The notes under the pieces: model-generated | Seen by the model: the letters and a program-made list of their open reading frames with translations, nothing else | What the model was told of the DNA's origin: nothing | The model's database searches: none | Shown here: positions 6,335-7,280 of the stretch, one piece after another | Numbering within the stretch: the first letter of the stretch is position 1 | Layout: every line of letters starts with the position of its first letter | Source: a bacterium | GTDB lineage: Bacteria; RBG-13-66-14 | Assembly (NCBI GenBank): GCA_026398675.1 | Contig: JAPLSK010000177.1 | Location: forward strand, 1-7,280 | Direction of reading: 5' to 3' | Length of the DNA stretch: 7,280 nt | Program-made: the position numbers and the translations under genes

Positions 6335-6401
6335 TCCACCGGGCGGTATAGTTCCACGGCACTTACGAACGGGGGGCGGATCTAATCCGGGGGGTTCCCT
6401 C

Positions 6402-6608
6402 ATGAGCGGCACCGGCGGGCTGTCCACGGGCGCCAAGGTCATTATCGGCCTCCTGGCCGTCGTCGGCGCCTTTTCGCTGGTGAGCTCAATCTTCTGGTCG
6501 CTCTGGATTTTCCTGCGCTGGATTCTGGGGCCGCTTTTGCTGGTGGGGTTGATCGTCTACATCGTTGCGCGCCGCCGTGAGACCCATCGGGTCCGGAGAA
6601 AACAATGA
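6402..6608 (+). CDS. micro-membrane protein A, 68 residues
   Basis: Unknown function. Two hydrophobic segments are visible: roughly 11-32 (AKVIIGLLAVVGAFSLVSSI) and 36-57 (LRWILGPLLLVGLIVYIVA), joined by a short aromatic turn (FWSLWIF), with a basic end RRRETHRVRRKQ that should face the cytoplasm. It starts at ATG 6402; a G6 run at 6389-6394, 7 bases upstream, is the only Shine-Dalgarno candidate. It is first of three adjacent genes for proteins of the same build. The WILGPL sequence recurs in the next protein, which suggests tandem duplication. The stop overlaps the next start by ATGA (6605-6608), so translation is probably coupled. Not recognised as a known family; holin or toxin-like roles would be speculation. 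Confidence 0.75.
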   Translation: MSGTGGLSTGAKVIIGLLAVVGAFSLVSSIFWSLWIFLRWILGPLLLVGLIVYIVARRRETHRVRRKQ

Positions 6609-6820
6609 CCGGAAGCTCTGAGGGTGCCGGGTGCCTCTTGGCGGGATTGATCTTCCCCCTGGCGCTGGTCGGCATCGGCCTCATCGTGCTCGTGGGCATC
6701 ATCGCCGGGATATTCGGCCTTTTCTTCGGCCTGTTCTGGTTTCTTTTGAAGTGGATTTTGGGGCCGCTCGTCGTCGTAGCGGTCATTTTTTACCTCATCG
6801 GCCGCGCGAACAGGCGGTAG
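6605..6820 (+). CDS. micro-membrane protein B, 71 residues, paralogue of A
   Basis: Unknown function. After a polar start (MTGSSEGAGC) two hydrophobic stretches fill nearly the whole protein: LLAGLIFPLALVGIGLIVLV with GIIAGIFG, then FFGLFWFLLKWILGPLVVVA with VIFYLIG, ending in RANRR. The WILGPLVVV...IFYLIGRANRR end aligns with WILGPLLLV...IVYIVARRRE of protein A. ATG overlaps the TGA of A; GGAG at 6595-6598 lies 6 bases upstream, inside A. Coding in this frame is supported by the overlap, the ribosome site and the paralogy. Confidence 0.75.
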   Translation: MTGSSEGAGCLLAGLIFPLALVGIGLIVLVGIIAGIFGLFFGLFWFLLKWILGPLVVVAVIFYLIGRANRR

Positions 6821-6833
6821 CACCGCCGTCCGG

Positions 6834-6838
6834 GGAGG
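6834..6838 (+). promoter_or_regulatory. Shine-Dalgarno GGAGG for the 6843 gene
   Basis: GGAGG within a GGGGAGGGA run, 4 bases before ATG 6843. It supports a gene that is easily missed because of its length. Confidence 0.65.
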
Positions 6839-6842
6839 GAAG

Positions 6843-7019
6843 ATGAAACGTCTGACCGGAAGCAAGGGCACGCTCATCGCCTTCGGCATCCTGATCCTGG
6901 CCATTCTGGTCGTGTGGCTCCTGTTCAAGAGCCTGGTATTCCTGGTCATCTACGCCCTGCCCGCAGTGGTGGTCATCGGCATTATCGTGTGGCTGGTGGC
7001 CCGCAAGCGGGAGCGGTAG
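6843..7019 (+). CDS. micro-membrane protein C, 58 residues
   Basis: Unknown function. MKRLTGSKGT precedes a first hydrophobic segment (LIAFGILILAILVVWLLF), a short turn (KSL) and a second segment (VFLVIYALPAVVVIGIIVWL), ending VARKRER. The layout, a short polar N-terminus, two membrane segments and a basic arginine-rich end with VAR, equals that of proteins A and B, although WILGPL is replaced by a Pro-containing segment (YALPAVVV). It starts 22 bases after the stop of B, so the three genes are probably one transcript. Repeats begin 2 bases after its stop; no + strand terminator with a T-run is seen before the window ends. Confidence 0.7.
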   Translation: MKRLTGSKGTLIAFGILILAILVVWLLFKSLVFLVIYALPAVVVIGIIVWLVARKRER

Positions 7020-7021
7020 AG

Positions 7022-7067
7022 CCCTTCTCCCCGTGGAAGGCCAGCGAGCGCAGGCCGTGGTGAGGGG
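7022..7067. repeat. diverged CCCTTCTCCCC-type repeat
   Basis: CCCTTCTCCCCGTGGAAGG followed by CCAGCGAGCGCAGGCCGTGG and TGAGGGG. It keeps the order of the CCTCTCCC family, but the stem is imperfect. The GCGAGCGCAGGCCGTGGTGAGG part resembles the sequence just before the composite block at 2682. Confidence 0.6.
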
Positions 7068-7123
7068 TGAAGCGGTCCCCCTCTCCCCGTGGGAGAGGGG
7101 CTAGGGGTGAGGGCTACCTTATA
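7060..7123. repeat. composite repeat block, copy 2
   Basis: GTGAGGGGTGAAGCGGTC, then the hairpin CCTCTCCC (7080-7087)-CGT-GGGAGAGG (7091-7098), GGCTAGGGGTGAGGG and CTACCTTATA. It matches 2682-2755 over nearly the whole length, except for an insert in that copy. Confidence 0.82.
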
Positions 7124-7133
7124 ATAAGAAAAC

Positions 7134-7168
7134 GGGCGGGTCAGGAGACCCGCCCCTACGTCATCACA
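7134..7168. repeat. 22-base dyad with CCTACGTCATCACA tail, copy 2
   Basis: Arms GGGCGGGTC and GACCCGCCC (7134-7155) with a four-base centre. The tail CCTACGTCATCACA is identical to that at 2647-2660. Read on the minus strand it is followed by GTTTTCTTATTATAA, so it might also terminate weakly in that direction. Confidence 0.82.
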
Positions 7169-7178
7169 GCTTGGGGGT

Positions 7179-7229
7179 GAGGGCCGCCGCATGTCCCCTC
7201 TCCCTTTTAGGGAGAGGGTCGAGATTGGG
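7179..7229. repeat. CCTCTCCC-type inverted repeat with CGCATGTCCCCTC lead
   Basis: Stem CCTCTCCC (7197-7204), loop TTTTA, GGGAGAGG (7210-7217). The lead GAGGG-CGCATGTCCCCTC matches 2458-2478, and the tail GTCGAGATTGGGA resembles the GTCGGGGTTGAGA after the 2518 copy. Confidence 0.78.
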
Positions 7230-7236
7230 AAAGTAG

Positions 7237-7278
7237 AAAAAACGGCGGCCCGCAGGGGATGCATCCCACGGAGCCGCC
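7237..7278 (-). terminator. intrinsic terminator of a minus-strand gene beyond the window
   Basis: On the minus strand GGCGGC (7278-7273) and GCCGCC (7249-7244) form the outer stem, with a perfect inner GGGATGCATCCC palindrome (7256-7267 on +). It is followed by G and TTTTTT (7242-7237). No minus-strand gene in the window could use it, so a gene or RNA to the right should end here. Confidence 0.65.
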
Positions 7279-7280
7279 CT

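Overview
The window is GC-rich bacterial chromosome. A signal-peptide-bearing DUF5916-type outer-membrane barrel protein and a probable lipoprotein point to a Gram-negative organism with an outer membrane. Intergenic space is full of short GC-rich inverted repeats, a pattern I associate with uncultured candidate-phylum genomes assembled from metagenomes. The phylum cannot be fixed from the sequence; that remark is inference.

Layout. (1) 2-1381, +: 3' part of a multi-pass GT-C-type glycosyltransferase, open at the left edge. (2) 1510-1842, +: small probable lipoprotein resembling the start of a DUF4097 beta-repeat domain. (3) 1867-1898: a hairpin flanked by A7 and T7 that ends both the lipoprotein gene and the convergent RNase P RNA. 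(4) 1899-2382, -: rnpB, class A RNase P RNA, with an 11-bp P1 helix, the conserved end motifs, an enlarged P12 region and a good sigma70-type promoter at 2390-2418. (5) 2419-2901: about 480 bases without a gene, made of several inverted-repeat types, one of which forms the terminator of the next gene. (6) 2902-3576, -: short radical SAM protein. (7) 3593-4051, +: divergent promoter and a small secreted protein resembling an orphan subtilase propeptide domain. (8) 4181-6215, +: extended -10 promoter and a CBM9-like/DUF5916 outer-membrane protein whose frame breaks at a run of eight G (5704-5711). (9) 6216-6401: three dyads. (10) 6402-7019, +: three tiny tandem membrane-protein genes, the third only 58 codons. 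(11) 7020-7280: more of the repeats seen in (5), then a minus-strand terminator for a gene beyond the right edge.

The genes do not form one pathway. Most protein genes concern the cell envelope (glycosyltransferase, lipoprotein, secreted small protein, outer-membrane barrel, small membrane proteins). rnpB is housekeeping and the radical SAM protein has no evident partner. The most unusual signals are the set of seven dyads that all span exactly 22 bases with different, compensating arm sequences; the mosaic CCTCTCCC-type repeats shared by two distant intergenic regions; the G8 frameshift; the three micro-membrane genes; and the enlarged P12 region of rnpB.
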